Source: Agromyces fucosus | Lineage (GTDB): Bacteria; Actinomycetota; Actinomycetes; Actinomycetales; Microbacteriaceae | Assembly: GCF_004134865.1 (NCBI RefSeq) | Contig: NZ_SDPO01000001.1 | Coordinates: 310,001 to 374,000, forward strand | Direction: 5' to 3' | Length of the DNA stretch: 64,000 nucleotides | Part shown: piece after piece, positions 26,235 through 35,171 of the stretch | How positions within the stretch are numbered: position 1 is the stretch's first letter | How the letters are laid out: each line of letters starts with the position of its first letter | The notes under the pieces: generated by a model | Told to the model about the DNA's origin: nothing | Database searches by the model: none | Seen by the model: the letters and a program-made list of their open reading frames with translations, nothing else | Made by a program: the position numbers and the translations under genes

Positions 26235-27614
26235 TCAGTCGCGCGCCGGCTCACTCGCCGGCGTCGAGGCGGCGTGCACGGGGTTTCTGATGCCGATCCA
26301 CGACACGATGCCGCCGACCACGAGGAACGCCGCCGTCGCGATCGCCGCCCGGTGGAAGCCCGCGACATCGAGCTGAGCACCGACGATGACGCCGATCGAG
26401 GCGATCGCGACGAGTCCTGCGATTCGAGCGACCGCGTTGTTGACGGCCGATCCGATGCCCGCCCGGGCCGGGTCCACCGCGCCGAGGATCGCAGCGGTCA
26501 GCGGCGCCACCGTCATCGCCATGCCGAGCCCCATCACGATGATGCCCGGCAGCAGTTGGGTCCAGTACGACACCTCGGTCGTGACCGTGAGCGTGAGGAG
26601 GTACCCGACGGCCACCGTGATCGGGCCGAGCGTCATGAAGATGCGCGGCCCGAACCGGGTCGACAACCCGCCGAACCAGGAGCCGAGGAACACGATCATG
26701 ATCGTGGGCGGCAGCGTCGCGAGCCCGGCGGCGGTCGCGGAGAATCCCGCGAACTCCTGCAGGAAGATGGTGATCGCGAACGGCCCGAGCGAGAACGCCG
26801 CGTAGATGAAGAGCGTGGCGAGATTTCCCGCCGCGAAGTTGCGCGCCCGGAAGAGGCTGAGGGGCAGCATCGGCTGCGGAGTCCGGTTCTCCCACCACAC
26901 GAACACGACGAGGGCGATGAGCCCGACGACGAGCGGGATGTAGACGACTGGCGACGACCAGCCGAATCGCCCCTGCTCGATGAGCGCGAAGACGGTGCCG
27001 CCTAGGCCGACGACGCCGAGCGCCGCCCCCGGCCAGTCGATGCGCTCCTTCGCAGGGTTTGCGGCGTCGCGACCGAGCGCGTGCATGAAGACGAGGGAGA
27101 AGGCGATCGGCACCAGGTTGATCCAGAAGACGAGCCGCCAGGAGACGAGGTCCACGAGCACACCGCCGAGCAGCGGTCCGACGAGGAACGCGACGGTCGT
27201 CCACGCCGTCCAACGTCCGATCGCCTTTCCCTGTGCCGCAGCGGGGAACGTCGCGATGATGAGCGCGAGCGAACTCGGCACGAGCAGGGCGCCGGCCGCG
27301 CCTTGCAGCCCACGCCCGATGACGAAGACGAGGCCGTCGGGCGCCATGGCGCAGAGCACGGATGTCGCGGCGAAGCCGTAGAGCCCGATGCGGATGATCC
27401 GGAGGCGCCCGTACGAGTCCGACAACGAGCCCGCGAGGAGGATGAGCGAGCCGAGCGTCAGCAGGTAGGCGTCGACGGCCCACTGCTGCAGCGCGAGTCC
27501 GCCGCCGAGCTCGGCCTCGATCGCGGGAAGCGCGACGTTGATGACCGCGCCGTCGAGGAAGGCGATGAAGGAGACGACGATGGCGACGACGAGTACGCGC
27601 GAACGACGGTCCAT
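26235..27614 (-). CDS. MFS transporter, DHA2 (14-TMS) drug:H+ antiporter type
   Basis: 459 aa with about 14 membrane spans. TM1 contains the DHA2 signature F-L-D-G-A-V-I-N-V-A-L-P (about residues 19-30). Motif A-like L-S-D-S-Y-G-R-L-R follows near 65. Motif C is present as G-P-L-L-G-G-V-L-V-D near 147. It probably exports hydrophobic or cationic compounds. TAGCAT (27621-27626) lies 6 nt before the ATG (leaderless). No adjacent TetR or MarR regulator is present. Confidence 0.9.
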   Translation of the reverse strand: MDRRSRVLVVAIVVSFIAFLDGAVINVALPAIEAELGGGLALQQWAVDAYLLTLGSLILLAGSLSDSYGRLRIIRIGLYGFAATSVLCAMAPDGLVFVIGRGLQGAAGALLVPSSLALIIATFPAAAQGKAIGRWTAWTTVAFLVGPLLGGVLVDLVSWRLVFWINLVPIAFSLVFMHALGRDAANPAKERIDWPGAALGVVGLGGTVFALIEQGRFGWSSPVVYIPLVVGLIALVVFVWWENRTPQPMLPLSLFRARNFAAGNLATLFIYAAFSLGPFAITIFLQEFAGFSATAAGLATLPPTIMIVFLGSWFGGLSTRFGPRIFMTLGPITVAVGYLLTLTVTTEVSYWTQLLPGIIVMGLGMAMTVAPLTAAILGAVDPARAGIGSAVNNAVARIAGLVAIASIGVIVGAQLDVAGFHRAAIATAAFLVVGGIVSWIGIRNPVHAASTPASEPARD

Positions 27615-27679
27615 ACGGCCATGCTAGACCCGCTCCGGATGCCGCGAGCCGAGGCATCCGCTCGCTGCAGTCGACCCTG

Positions 27680-29479
27680 TCAGCGGCTGCCGAGTCGCTT
27701 CCGCAGAAACTCGATGCGCGCCTGCAATTGCGTGACCGTGGCCTGCGCGACGGCCGGCCCGCCGCAGATGCGGCGGAGCTCGCCGTGCACCTGCGAGTGC
27801 GGCTCGCCGGTGTGCCGGGCCCAGAGCCCGACGAGGCTGTTGAGCAGCGACCGCTGCTCTTTGAGCGTGCGGAAGAGCGCGACCGGCTCGGGATTCTCGT
27901 CGGCGACCACGTGCTTGCGGCGCTCCCCCGCGCGCCGGGCCTGCCGTGCCTGGCGATGCCTGAGCAGCTCGGAGACCTGCTCGGGCTCGAGGATGCCGGG
28001 GATGCCGATGAAGTCGTACTCCTCGTCGCTGCCTGGCTCGGCGAGGGTGCCGAACTCGGTGCCGTCGTAGAGCACGCGGTCGAACGAGGCATCCGACCCG
28101 AGGGCCTCCCAGGTGCCGAGCCCCAGCTCCTCTTCGGAGGCGCGCTCCTCGCGGTTGGCGGACTCGAGCAGGCTGTCGTCGAGGCCGTCGTCGTCGTCAT
28201 CGCCTCCGCGTCGGTCGAGGGCGTGATCGCGCTCGAGCTCGAGCTGCGAGGCGAGCGCCATGAGGCCGGGCACGTTCGGGAGGAAGACCGTGGCGGTCTC
28301 ACCGCGGCGACGCGCCCGCACGAAGCGGCCGATCGCCTGCGCGAAGAAGAGCGGCGTCGAGGCGCTCGTGGCGTAGACGCCGACCGCGAGGCGCGGCACG
28401 TCGACGCCCTCGGACACCATGCGCACGGCGACCATCCAGCGGCTGGTGTTCGCCGAGAACTCCTCAATGCGCGAGCTCGCCTCCTTCTCGTCGGAGAGCA
28501 CGATCGTCACCTTCTCGCCGCAGATCTGCTCGAGGATCTGCGCGTAGGCGCGGGCGACGGTCTGGTCGGTCGCGATGACGAGACCGCCTGCATCGGGGAT
28601 ACCGTGCCGCACCTCGGTGAGACGTCGATCGGCAGCCGCGAGGACAGCGGGGATCCACTCGCCGCTCGGCTCGAGGGCGGTGCGCCAGGCCGAGGAGGTG
28701 ATGTCCTTCGTGTTGTCCTCGCCGAGCTTCGCCTCCATCTCGTCGCCGGCCTTCGTGCGCCAGCGCATGTGGCCCGCGTAGACCATGAAGAGCACCGGGC
28801 GCACGACGCCGTCGGCGAGGGCGCGACCATAGCCGTAGTTGTAGTCGGACTTCGAGAGCCGCACACCCTGGGCGTCGGGCACGTACTGCACGAACGGGAT
28901 GGGCGCGGTGTCGGATCTGAACGGCGTGCCGGTCAGCGAGAGTCGCTTCTCGGCGCGCTCGAACGCCTCGCGGATCGCGTCGCCCCACGAGAGCGCATCG
29001 CCGCCGTGGTGCACCTCGTCGAGGATGACGAGGGTCTTGCCCGAGAGCGTCACGTCGCGGTGCAGGCCCGGCCGCATGGCGACCTGCGCATAGGTGACGG
29101 CGACCCCGTGATAGTGGCGCGAACTGCGGCCGTGGGCATTGCGGAAATCGGGGTCGAGCCGGATGCCGGCGCGGGCTGCCGCGTCGGCCCACTGCCGCTT
29201 CAGGTGGTCGGTCGGCGCCACCACGGTGATGCGGTCGATGATGCGTCGGGCACGCAGCTCGGCCGCGAGCCGGAGGGCGAAGGTCGTCTTGCCGGCACCC
29301 GGCGTCGCGGCGGCGAGGAAGTCGCGCGGCAGCTCGGCGAGGTACTGCTCGAGTGCATCGGCCTGCCAGGCCCGGAGCTTCGAGGCCGTGCCCCACGCAG
29401 CGCGTTCGGGGAACGAGGGTGAGAGGTGCTCGGCGGCTGACGTGCCCGGTTGGGGGCCGAAAGGGATCGCTGTGCTCAC
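27680..29479 (-). CDS. DEAD/DEAH-box helicase (superfamily 2, restriction-type)
   Basis: 599 aa SF2 helicase. Walker A is A-T-P-G-A-G-K-T-T near residue 57-65, motif II is D-E-V-H-H-G-G near 150, motif III is L-T-G-T-P-F-R-S near 185, and motif VI is A-I-G-R-F-V-R-A-R-R near 380. The fold is that of ComFA/UvrB/type I-III restriction translocases, but no methylase or nuclease neighbour exists, so a DNA-repair role is more likely. The GTG start at 29479 has TACGCT (29488-29493) 8 nt upstream. The region 440-520 is acidic and basic in turn. Confidence 0.88.
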   Translation of the reverse strand: MSTAIPFGPQPGTSAAEHLSPSFPERAAWGTASKLRAWQADALEQYLAELPRDFLAAATPGAGKTTFALRLAAELRARRIIDRITVVAPTDHLKRQWADAAARAGIRLDPDFRNAHGRSSRHYHGVAVTYAQVAMRPGLHRDVTLSGKTLVILDEVHHGGDALSWGDAIREAFERAEKRLSLTGTPFRSDTAPIPFVQYVPDAQGVRLSKSDYNYGYGRALADGVVRPVLFMVYAGHMRWRTKAGDEMEAKLGEDNTKDITSSAWRTALEPSGEWIPAVLAAADRRLTEVRHGIPDAGGLVIATDQTVARAYAQILEQICGEKVTIVLSDEKEASSRIEEFSANTSRWMVAVRMVSEGVDVPRLAVGVYATSASTPLFFAQAIGRFVRARRRGETATVFLPNVPGLMALASQLELERDHALDRRGGDDDDDGLDDSLLESANREERASEEELGLGTWEALGSDASFDRVLYDGTEFGTLAEPGSDEEYDFIGIPGILEPEQVSELLRHRQARQARRAGERRKHVVADENPEPVALFRTLKEQRSLLNSLVGLWARHTGEPHSQVHGELRRICGGPAVAQATVTQLQARIEFLRKRLGSR

Positions 29480-29508
29480 TGGATCCGAGCGTAGCGGAGG
29501 CGCCCGAC

Positions 29509-29548
29509 ATCCCCGAACCGGGAGCGAGATCCCCGAACCGGGAACGAG
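29509..29548. repeat. Two tandem 20-bp repeats in the divergent promoter region
   Basis: ATCCCCGAACCGGGAGCGAG (29509-29528) is directly repeated with one change at 29529-29548. Each unit contains the small inverted repeat CCCG-AAC-CGGG. They lie between the divergent helicase and SGNH hydrolase genes, next to the predicted -10 hexamers of both, and could be an operator pair. Confidence 0.6.
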
Positions 29549-29564
29549 TTGGCACAATGGAGGA

Positions 29565-30350
29565 ATGGTCTCCCCGCAGCATCCCTGGTCGCGCTACGTC
29601 GCCCTCGGCGACTCCTTCACCGAGGGCATCGGCGACCCCGAGCCCAACGCTCCCGGCGGGCACCGCGGCTGGGCCGACCGCGTCGCCGAGCAGCTCGCGC
29701 AGGGCACCGAGGACTTCGCCTATGCGAACCTCGCCGTGCGGGGCAAGCTCATCCAGCAGATCATCGACGAGCAGATCGAACCGGCGCTCGCCCTGCGCCC
29801 CGACCTCATCACGATCTCGGCCGGCGGCAACGACGTCATCCGTCCGCGCACCGACCCCGACGAGATCGCGGCCCGATTCGAGTACGCGATCGAGCGCCTT
29901 TCCCGCGACCACGCGACGATCGTCATCTTCACCGGCGTCGACGTCGGCTTCTCCCCCGTGTTCCGCGGCATCCGCGGCAAGGTGGCGATCTACAACGAGA
30001 ACCTGCGCACCATCGCGGCGAAGTACGACTGCATCGTCGCCGACCAGTGGGCGCTCACGGCCATCCAGGACCAGCGCATGTGGGCGCCCGACCGGCTGCA
30101 CCTCAACTCGCTCGGCCACCACACGGTCGCGAGCATGGTGATCGACGCCCTCAACGTCGAGCACGATCTCGAGCCGCTGCGCCCCGAGCCGCTGCCGTCG
30201 AGCACCTGGCGCCAGGCGCGCGTCGAAGACCTCTCCTGGGCGAGGGAGTACCTCGTGCCCTGGGTGGTGCGACGCATCCGCCACCAGTCGTCGGGCGATC
30301 TCATCAGCGCCAAGCGACCGGATGCCGCGCCGTACGAGTCCCTCGAGTAG
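29565..30350 (+). CDS. SGNH/GDSL hydrolase
   Basis: 261 aa serine esterase/lipase fold. Block I is A-L-G-D-S-F-T-E-G (nucleophile Ser near residue 17), block III is S-A-G-G-N-D-V near 88, and block V is D-R-L-H-L-N near 181 with the catalytic Asp/His. There is no signal peptide, so it acts in the cytosol on an unknown ester. The ATG has only GGAGG one base away but CACAAT (29553-29558) 6 nt upstream, which suits a leaderless start. Confidence 0.88.
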   Translation: MVSPQHPWSRYVALGDSFTEGIGDPEPNAPGGHRGWADRVAEQLAQGTEDFAYANLAVRGKLIQQIIDEQIEPALALRPDLITISAGGNDVIRPRTDPDEIAARFEYAIERLSRDHATIVIFTGVDVGFSPVFRGIRGKVAIYNENLRTIAAKYDCIVADQWALTAIQDQRMWAPDRLHLNSLGHHTVASMVIDALNVEHDLEPLRPEPLPSSTWRQARVEDLSWAREYLVPWVVRRIRHQSSGDLISAKRPDAAPYESLE

Positions 30351-30374
30351 GCGACGCCGATCGGCGGGGCCGGC

Positions 30375-31625
30375 TCAGCCGAGCGCACCCGGATTCGAGA
30401 GGCGCCACCACGTGCCCGGGTCGACGATCGCGGCGTCGAGCACGAGTGGCACGCTGATCTCCTGCGAGCCGGCGCGGACGATCGCCGAGCCGACCTCGTC
30501 GCCGCGCTCCGCGAGCGTGACGGGCTCGGCCTGCACCTCGACGTCGACGGGCGTGTCGCTCCACACCACGAGCATGGCACCCTCGGCCGCGCGCGCCCGT
30601 GCCGTCTCGCCCCACGGGGTCGTGTACTCGGCGAAGACCTGGTTCGCCTCGAGCGGCGCGACCTCGTGGAAGCCCGGGGCGACCGAGTCGAGCAGCGCGG
30701 CGATGGCCTCGTCGAGCACGGAGTGGGTCTCGCCGCCGAGCAGCACGCCGACGACGGTCACCGTCGAGGAGCCCACGGCGTAGTCGGCCGTGAAGAGCAG
30801 GTTCGCCGCATCGTCGGTCGTGCCCGTCTTCATGCCGTCGACGCCGTGCGTGCCGAGCAGCTTGTTCGAGTTCTCGAGGGTGCCGAGTTCGGGGATCTCG
30901 ACGCTCTTCGACGCCACGATGGCCGCGATCGTCGGGTCGCGGAGCGCGATCTCGCCGAGGAGGACCATGTCGGCCGCGGTGCCGACGTTGTCGTCGGAGA
31001 TGCCGCTCGAGTCGACGACGTGCGTGTTCGCGAGTCCGTTGGCGGCGAGCCACGCGTTGGCCTTCTCGACGAGCGCCTGCTCCGAGCCGAAGGCCCAGTT
31101 CGCGATGGAGATGCCGTAGTTGTTGCCCGACGGGATGAGGAGCGCCTCGAGGCTCTCCTTGAGACTCAGGGTGGCGCCCGCCTCGACGGGGGCGACCGAG
31201 CCGTTCTGGGCGACCATGTCCCAGTAGATGTCGACGTCGGCATCGGTGTAGGCGATGTCGGGACCGACCTCGCCCGCGGGGATCGGATGCTCGGCGAGCA
31301 CCGTCAGCGCGGTGATGACCTTCGTGATGCTCGCCATCGCCATCGGCGTGGACTCGTTGCCGGCTGCCATCAGGCCGTCGAAGCCGACGGCCCCGACGGC
31401 ATAGCTGCCGAAGCCCGGCAGCGCGAGCGGCTGCGCGGCCGCCGCGACCGGCTCGGGGTCGGTGATCTGCGGTGCGGCCGCGGGCACGGCGGCGCCGAGC
31501 GCGTTCGCCGTGTAGACGCCACCCGTCGTGACGAGCGCGATGACGACCGCGAGGGCGCTGAACACGACGATGCGGCGACGGCGGTAGACCCGCGCCTTCG
31601 ACGCGTTCGCCTCGACGTCGGTCAC
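30375..31625 (-). CDS. D-alanyl-D-alanine carboxypeptidase (penicillin-binding protein, S11-like)
   Basis: 416 aa. A basic N-terminus is followed by a membrane anchor/signal (about residues 18-43) and a Pro/Ala linker. The penicilloyl-serine transferase motifs are S99-x-x-K102, S166-G-N168 and K266-T-G268. It trims the pentapeptide stem of peptidoglycan outside the membrane. A C-terminal beta domain (about 320-416) is typical of class C low-mass PBPs. The GTG start overlaps the stop of the upstream RNA methyltransferase as GTGA, so long upstream extensions in this frame are not real. Confidence 0.92.
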   Translation of the reverse strand: MTDVEANASKARVYRRRRIVVFSALAVVIALVTTGGVYTANALGAAVPAAAPQITDPEPVAAAAQPLALPGFGSYAVGAVGFDGLMAAGNESTPMAMASITKVITALTVLAEHPIPAGEVGPDIAYTDADVDIYWDMVAQNGSVAPVEAGATLSLKESLEALLIPSGNNYGISIANWAFGSEQALVEKANAWLAANGLANTHVVDSSGISDDNVGTAADMVLLGEIALRDPTIAAIVASKSVEIPELGTLENSNKLLGTHGVDGMKTGTTDDAANLLFTADYAVGSSTVTVVGVLLGGETHSVLDEAIAALLDSVAPGFHEVAPLEANQVFAEYTTPWGETARARAAEGAMLVVWSDTPVDVEVQAEPVTLAERGDEVGSAIVRAGSQEISVPLVLDAAIVDPGTWWRLSNPGALG

Positions 31626-32440
31626 GATGCATCCCCTTCGGGGAGGGCGACCGCATAGAGCACCACGGCTGCCGCGGCCGCGACGTTCAGGGAGTCGACG
31701 CCGTGTCGCATGGGGATCGTCACGACGGTGTCGGCCGACTCGAGCGCGGTGCGGCTGAGCCCGTCGCCCTCGGCGCCGAAGACGAGCGCGAGCCGCTCGG
31801 GTGCAGCGGCGGCGAGGTCGGGCAGCGAGACCGCGTCGTCGGCGAGGGCGAGCGCTGCGATCGTGAAGCCGCCGGCGTGCAGGAGCTCGGCCGCCTCCGG
31901 CCACTCGGGCAGCCGGGTCCACGGCACCTGGAAGACCGTGCCCATGCTCACCCGGACACTCCGGCGGTAGAGCGGGTCGGCACAGCGGGGGCTCACGAGC
32001 ACCGCATCGGCGCCGAGGGCTGCGACGCTGCGGAAGATGGCTCCGACGTTCGTGTGGTCGACGATGTCTTCCAGCACGACGACCCGTCGCGCGTTCGCGA
32101 GGAGCTCGGCGGGGTCGGCGAGCACGGGCCGTTCGAAGGCGGCGAGGGCGCCGCGATGAACGCGGTATCCCGTGATCGCCTCGAGCTGGTCGGGGTCGGC
32201 GAGATGCACCGGGATGTCGAATGGAGCGAGCACCGGTTCGAGGCCCGCGAGCCACTTCTCCTCCATGAGCACCGAGCGCGGTCGGTGGCCCGCGGCGATC
32301 GCCCGGCGGATCACCTTCGCAGACTCGGCGATGTAGAGACCCTGTTCGGGCTCGTGGGCGCTTCGCAGCGCGACGTCGGTGAGCCGTGCGTAATCGGCCA
32401 CCGCATCGGATGCCGCGTCGCGGACTCGTTCGATGTGCAT
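31622..32440 (-). CDS. TrmH/SpoU family RNA 2'-O-methyltransferase
   Basis: 272 aa SPOUT methyltransferase. The N-terminal substrate-binding domain is about 1-105. The SPOUT knot has motif 1 D-H-T-N-V-G-A-I-F-R-S near 125, motif 2 L-V-F-G-A-E-G-D-G-L-S near 215, and motif 3 I-P-M-R-H-G-V-D-S-L-N-V-A near 240. It uses SAM to methylate rRNA or tRNA; the exact site is not predictable. It overlaps the carboxypeptidase gene by GTGA. The gene starts 91 bp from the divergent Sir2 gene. Confidence 0.92.
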   Translation of the reverse strand: MHIERVRDAASDAVADYARLTDVALRSAHEPEQGLYIAESAKVIRRAIAAGHRPRSVLMEEKWLAGLEPVLAPFDIPVHLADPDQLEAITGYRVHRGALAAFERPVLADPAELLANARRVVVLEDIVDHTNVGAIFRSVAALGADAVLVSPRCADPLYRRSVRVSMGTVFQVPWTRLPEWPEAAELLHAGGFTIAALALADDAVSLPDLAAAAPERLALVFGAEGDGLSRTALESADTVVTIPMRHGVDSLNVAAAAAVVLYAVALPEGDAS

Positions 32441-32531
32441 GGGTCTCCTTCACCCTCCAGCCTGCCAGTGCCCGAAACATTCCGGAAAACGGAGACGTCT
32501 AGACTCGGGTCATCGCTGAAGGGAGAGTCGC

Positions 32532-33377
32532 GTGAGCACTGGTATCGAGGCCCCGGTCGCAGCCGAACAACACCTCGCCGAAGCGATCGAACTGCTCCGC
32601 GGCGCGCGTGTCGCGGTGCTCACCGGTGCGGGGGTCAGCACGGATTCCGGCATCCCCGACTATCGCGGCGAAGGCGCCCCTGTTCGCACTCCGATGACCG
32701 TGCAGACCTTCCTCGCCTCCGAACGGGCCCGCAAGCGCTACTGGGCGGGCAGCCACCTCGGCTGGCGCAGCTTCGGCAGCGCCGTGCCCAACCGAGGCCA
32801 CCTCGCACTCGCCGACCTCGAGTCGCGCGGCATCGTCGGCGGCGTGATCACGCAGAACGTCGACGGACTGCACCGCCGTGCGGGCAACCGGCACGTCATC
32901 GAGCTGCACGGCAGCATGGACCGCGTGCTGTGCCTCACCTGCGGCCAGCACTACGCCCGTCAGGCCATCGCGGCACGGCTCGAGGAACTGAACCCCGAGA
33001 TCGACCTCGAGACCGCGATCCGCCCGGCACCCGACGGCGACGTCGAGGTCGACGACGTCGACGCGATGGTGATCCCCGCGTGCACCGTGTGCGGCGGCAT
33101 CCTGAAACCCGACGTGGTGTTCTTCGGCGAATTCGTGCCCAGCGACCGGTTCCAGGCCGCGGCCTCCCTCGTGCAGGGCGCCGACGTGCTGCTCGTCGCG
33201 GGCTCCTCGCTCGTCGTGAACTCGGGCATGCGGCTCCTCGAGCAGGCTCGTCGCAAGCGACTGCCGATCGTCATCGTCAACCGCGGCGTCACGAAGGGCG
33301 ACGGCAGAGCCGCGGTGAAGGTCGACGCCGGCGCGAGCGAGACGCTCGTGGCGATCGCCGACGCCCTCGATTCGTGA
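32532..33377 (+). CDS. NAD-dependent protein deacetylase, Sir2 family
   Basis: 281 aa sirtuin. The NAD motif is G-A-G-V-S-T-D-S-G-I-P-D-Y-R near residue 34. The catalytic motif Q-N-V-D-G-L-H precedes the catalytic His in E-L-H-G-S near 129. Four zinc cysteines occur as C-L-T-C near 137 and C-T-V-C near 183. It removes acetyl groups from lysines such as those of acetyl-CoA synthetase. A GAAGGGAGAG ribosome site precedes the GTG. TAGACT (32500-32505) is a likely -10, giving a short leader. Confidence 0.92.
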   Translation: MSTGIEAPVAAEQHLAEAIELLRGARVAVLTGAGVSTDSGIPDYRGEGAPVRTPMTVQTFLASERARKRYWAGSHLGWRSFGSAVPNRGHLALADLESRGIVGGVITQNVDGLHRRAGNRHVIELHGSMDRVLCLTCGQHYARQAIAARLEELNPEIDLETAIRPAPDGDVEVDDVDAMVIPACTVCGGILKPDVVFFGEFVPSDRFQAAASLVQGADVLLVAGSSLVVNSGMRLLEQARRKRLPIVIVNRGVTKGDGRAAVKVDAGASETLVAIADALDS

Positions 33378-33408
33378 CGGCTGCGGTCGTTCTGCAAGAG
33401 TTGTCGCC

Positions 33409-34029
33409 ATGACGGATGCCGCGACCGACGAGACCCGCACCGACTCGGTGCTCATCGCCCTGGTCCGGCACGGCGAGACCGAATGGAACCGCCAGCGACG
33501 CCTCCAGGGCATGACGGACATCCCGCTGAACGACACGGGCCGGGCGCAGGCGGTGCGCACGGCGACCTGGCTCGCCGGCGATGACGAGTGGCACGTGGTC
33601 TACGCCAGTCAGCTCTCACGCGCCGCCGAGACAGCGGAGATCATCGCACGCGAACTCGATCTGCCGGCGCCCACGATCAACCAGGGACTGGCCGAGCGCG
33701 CGCACGGGGTGCTCGAAGGGCTCGACCACGCGAGCGCCCGCGCCGCCGTCGAGGCGCAGGTCACGACGATCGAGGGGCTCGAACCGCGCTCATCGGCGAT
33801 CGCGCGGGTGACGGGCGCGCTCGAGGAGATCGCCGCATCTCACCCCGGCGGCAACGTCGTGGTCGTCACGCACGGTGACGTGATCCGCTCGCTCATGCTG
33901 CATCTGAGCGATTGGACGCTCCCGGGCGCCGGCTACGCAGTCGCCAACGGCTCGGTGCATCTCGTGCGCTTCGATGCCGGCGAGCTCTCGCTCGTCGATC
34001 CCGAAGCACTCACGGGCACCGACGCGTAG
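33409..34029 (+). CDS. Histidine phosphatase family protein (phosphoglycerate mutase-like)
   Basis: 206 aa with the phosphohistidine motif L-V-R-H-G-E-T-E-W-N (His near residue 20) and the second catalytic His in V-V-T-H-G-D-V near 149. Broad-specificity phosphatases of this size (GpmB/CobC-like) are more likely than glycolytic mutase. It lies 31 bp after the sirtuin gene and may be co-transcribed. Confidence 0.9.
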   Translation: MTDAATDETRTDSVLIALVRHGETEWNRQRRLQGMTDIPLNDTGRAQAVRTATWLAGDDEWHVVYASQLSRAAETAEIIARELDLPAPTINQGLAERAHGVLEGLDHASARAAVEAQVTTIEGLEPRSSAIARVTGALEEIAASHPGGNVVVVTHGDVIRSLMLHLSDWTLPGAGYAVANGSVHLVRFDAGELSLVDPEALTGTDA

Positions 34030-34073
34030 GCACCGACTCGTCGGCGCCGTCGGCACCGACGTGTCGCAACGTC

Positions 34074-35171
34074 TCAGCCCGCGCGACGCCGGCGACGCCG
34101 CCCGTTGCCGGCGACCGTCGACTGCATGAGGGCGAGCAGGCGCTCGGCCGACGCCGCCCAGTTGTAGCGGGCGGCGACGACGACGGATGCCTCGGAGCGC
34201 CGCTCCCACTCCCCCGCCCGCTCGAGCGACCACAGCGCGGCGACGAGCGACTCGGGGTTCTCGGGGTCGAAGTAGACGGCGGCGTCGCCGCCGATCTCGC
34301 GGAAGATCGGGATGTCGCTGACCACCACGGGCGTGCCGAGGCGCATCGCCTCGACGAGCGGGATGCCGAAGCCCTCGGCCTTCGACGCGTGCACGAGTGC
34401 GGTGGCGTTCGAGAGCAGCTCGGCGTACGCGGCGTCCGTCACGCCGTCGTGGAAGACGAGTCTGGCCTGCGGTGCCAGGCGAGTGAGCCGCGAACGCTCG
34501 TCGGCGCTGATGCGGCTGAGCAGGTGCAGCTCGTGGTCGGGCAGTGCCGCGACGGCCCGCACGAGCGTGTCGACGTTCTTGTACGGCATGTACGAGCCCA
34601 TGTACACGAGACGATGCCCCTCGGGGCGCGTGCGGGGCAGGGCGGGAGCGCCGAGGTCGTCGGCCGCGTTCGGCACGACGGTGACGGGACGGTCGGTGAG
34701 GTGGTGCTCGTGGATGAGGCCGGCGGTCGTCTCGGAGACCGTCACGACCTGGTCGGCGCGGTTCAGCAGCATGCGCTGCGGCCACCAGGCGAGGTGGTAG
34801 AGCCGCCACAGCAGCCGCACAGGGGCCGGCAGGTCGCGCGGCGGCGTGCGGTTCTCGTAGTAGATCAGGTCGTGCAGCGTCAGAAGCAGCTTGTAGTCGC
34901 GACCCCACGAGCCCATCGTCTGCATGGGCGTGAAGACGACGTCGGGGCGCAGCTTCTTGACCTGCAGGGCGACGAGCGGTTCGCGGACGCTCGTGGGCGA
35001 GCTCACGAGCTGCCACGGCATCGCCGGGAGCATGTCGAGCTGGCGGTGATCGCTCACGAGCATGGTGAGCGGATGCCGCTTGCCGAGCTCCGTCACGATG
35101 CCCGCGGTGAAGCGGCTGATGCCGTCGTGCTGCCCGATGCGGGTGTAGCGGCAGTCGACGACGATCCTCAC
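34074..35171 (-). CDS. Glycosyltransferase, GT4 family
   Basis: 365 aa GT-B fold retaining glycosyltransferase. The N-terminal acceptor domain has D-G-I-S-R-F near residue 16. The C-terminal nucleotide-sugar domain has Y-M-G-S-Y-M-P-Y-K-N near 212 and the donor motif E-G-F-G-I-P-L-V-E-A near 272. The tail is strongly basic. It probably transfers hexose to a lipid or cell-wall acceptor. The GTG start overlaps the stop of the upstream alpha/beta hydrolase (35168-35171, GTGA). Confidence 0.9.
   Translation of the reverse strand: MRIVVDCRYTRIGQHDGISRFTAGIVTELGKRHPLTMLVSDHRQLDMLPAMPWQLVSSPTSVREPLVALQVKKLRPDVVFTPMQTMGSWGRDYKLLLTLHDLIYYENRTPPRDLPAPVRLLWRLYHLAWWPQRMLLNRADQVVTVSETTAGLIHEHHLTDRPVTVVPNAADDLGAPALPRTRPEGHRLVYMGSYMPYKNVDTLVRAVAALPDHELHLLSRISADERSRLTRLAPQARLVFHDGVTDAAYAELLSNATALVHASKAEGFGIPLVEAMRLGTPVVVSDIPIFREIGGDAAVYFDPENPESLVAALWSLERAGEWERRSEASVVVAARYNWAASAERLLALMQSTVAGNGRRRRRRAG

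Noticed and set aside
28464..30284. 606-codon minus-strand frame across the SGNH hydrolase and helicase
   Set aside because: Antisense to the SGNH gene and out of frame with the helicase; no domain content.
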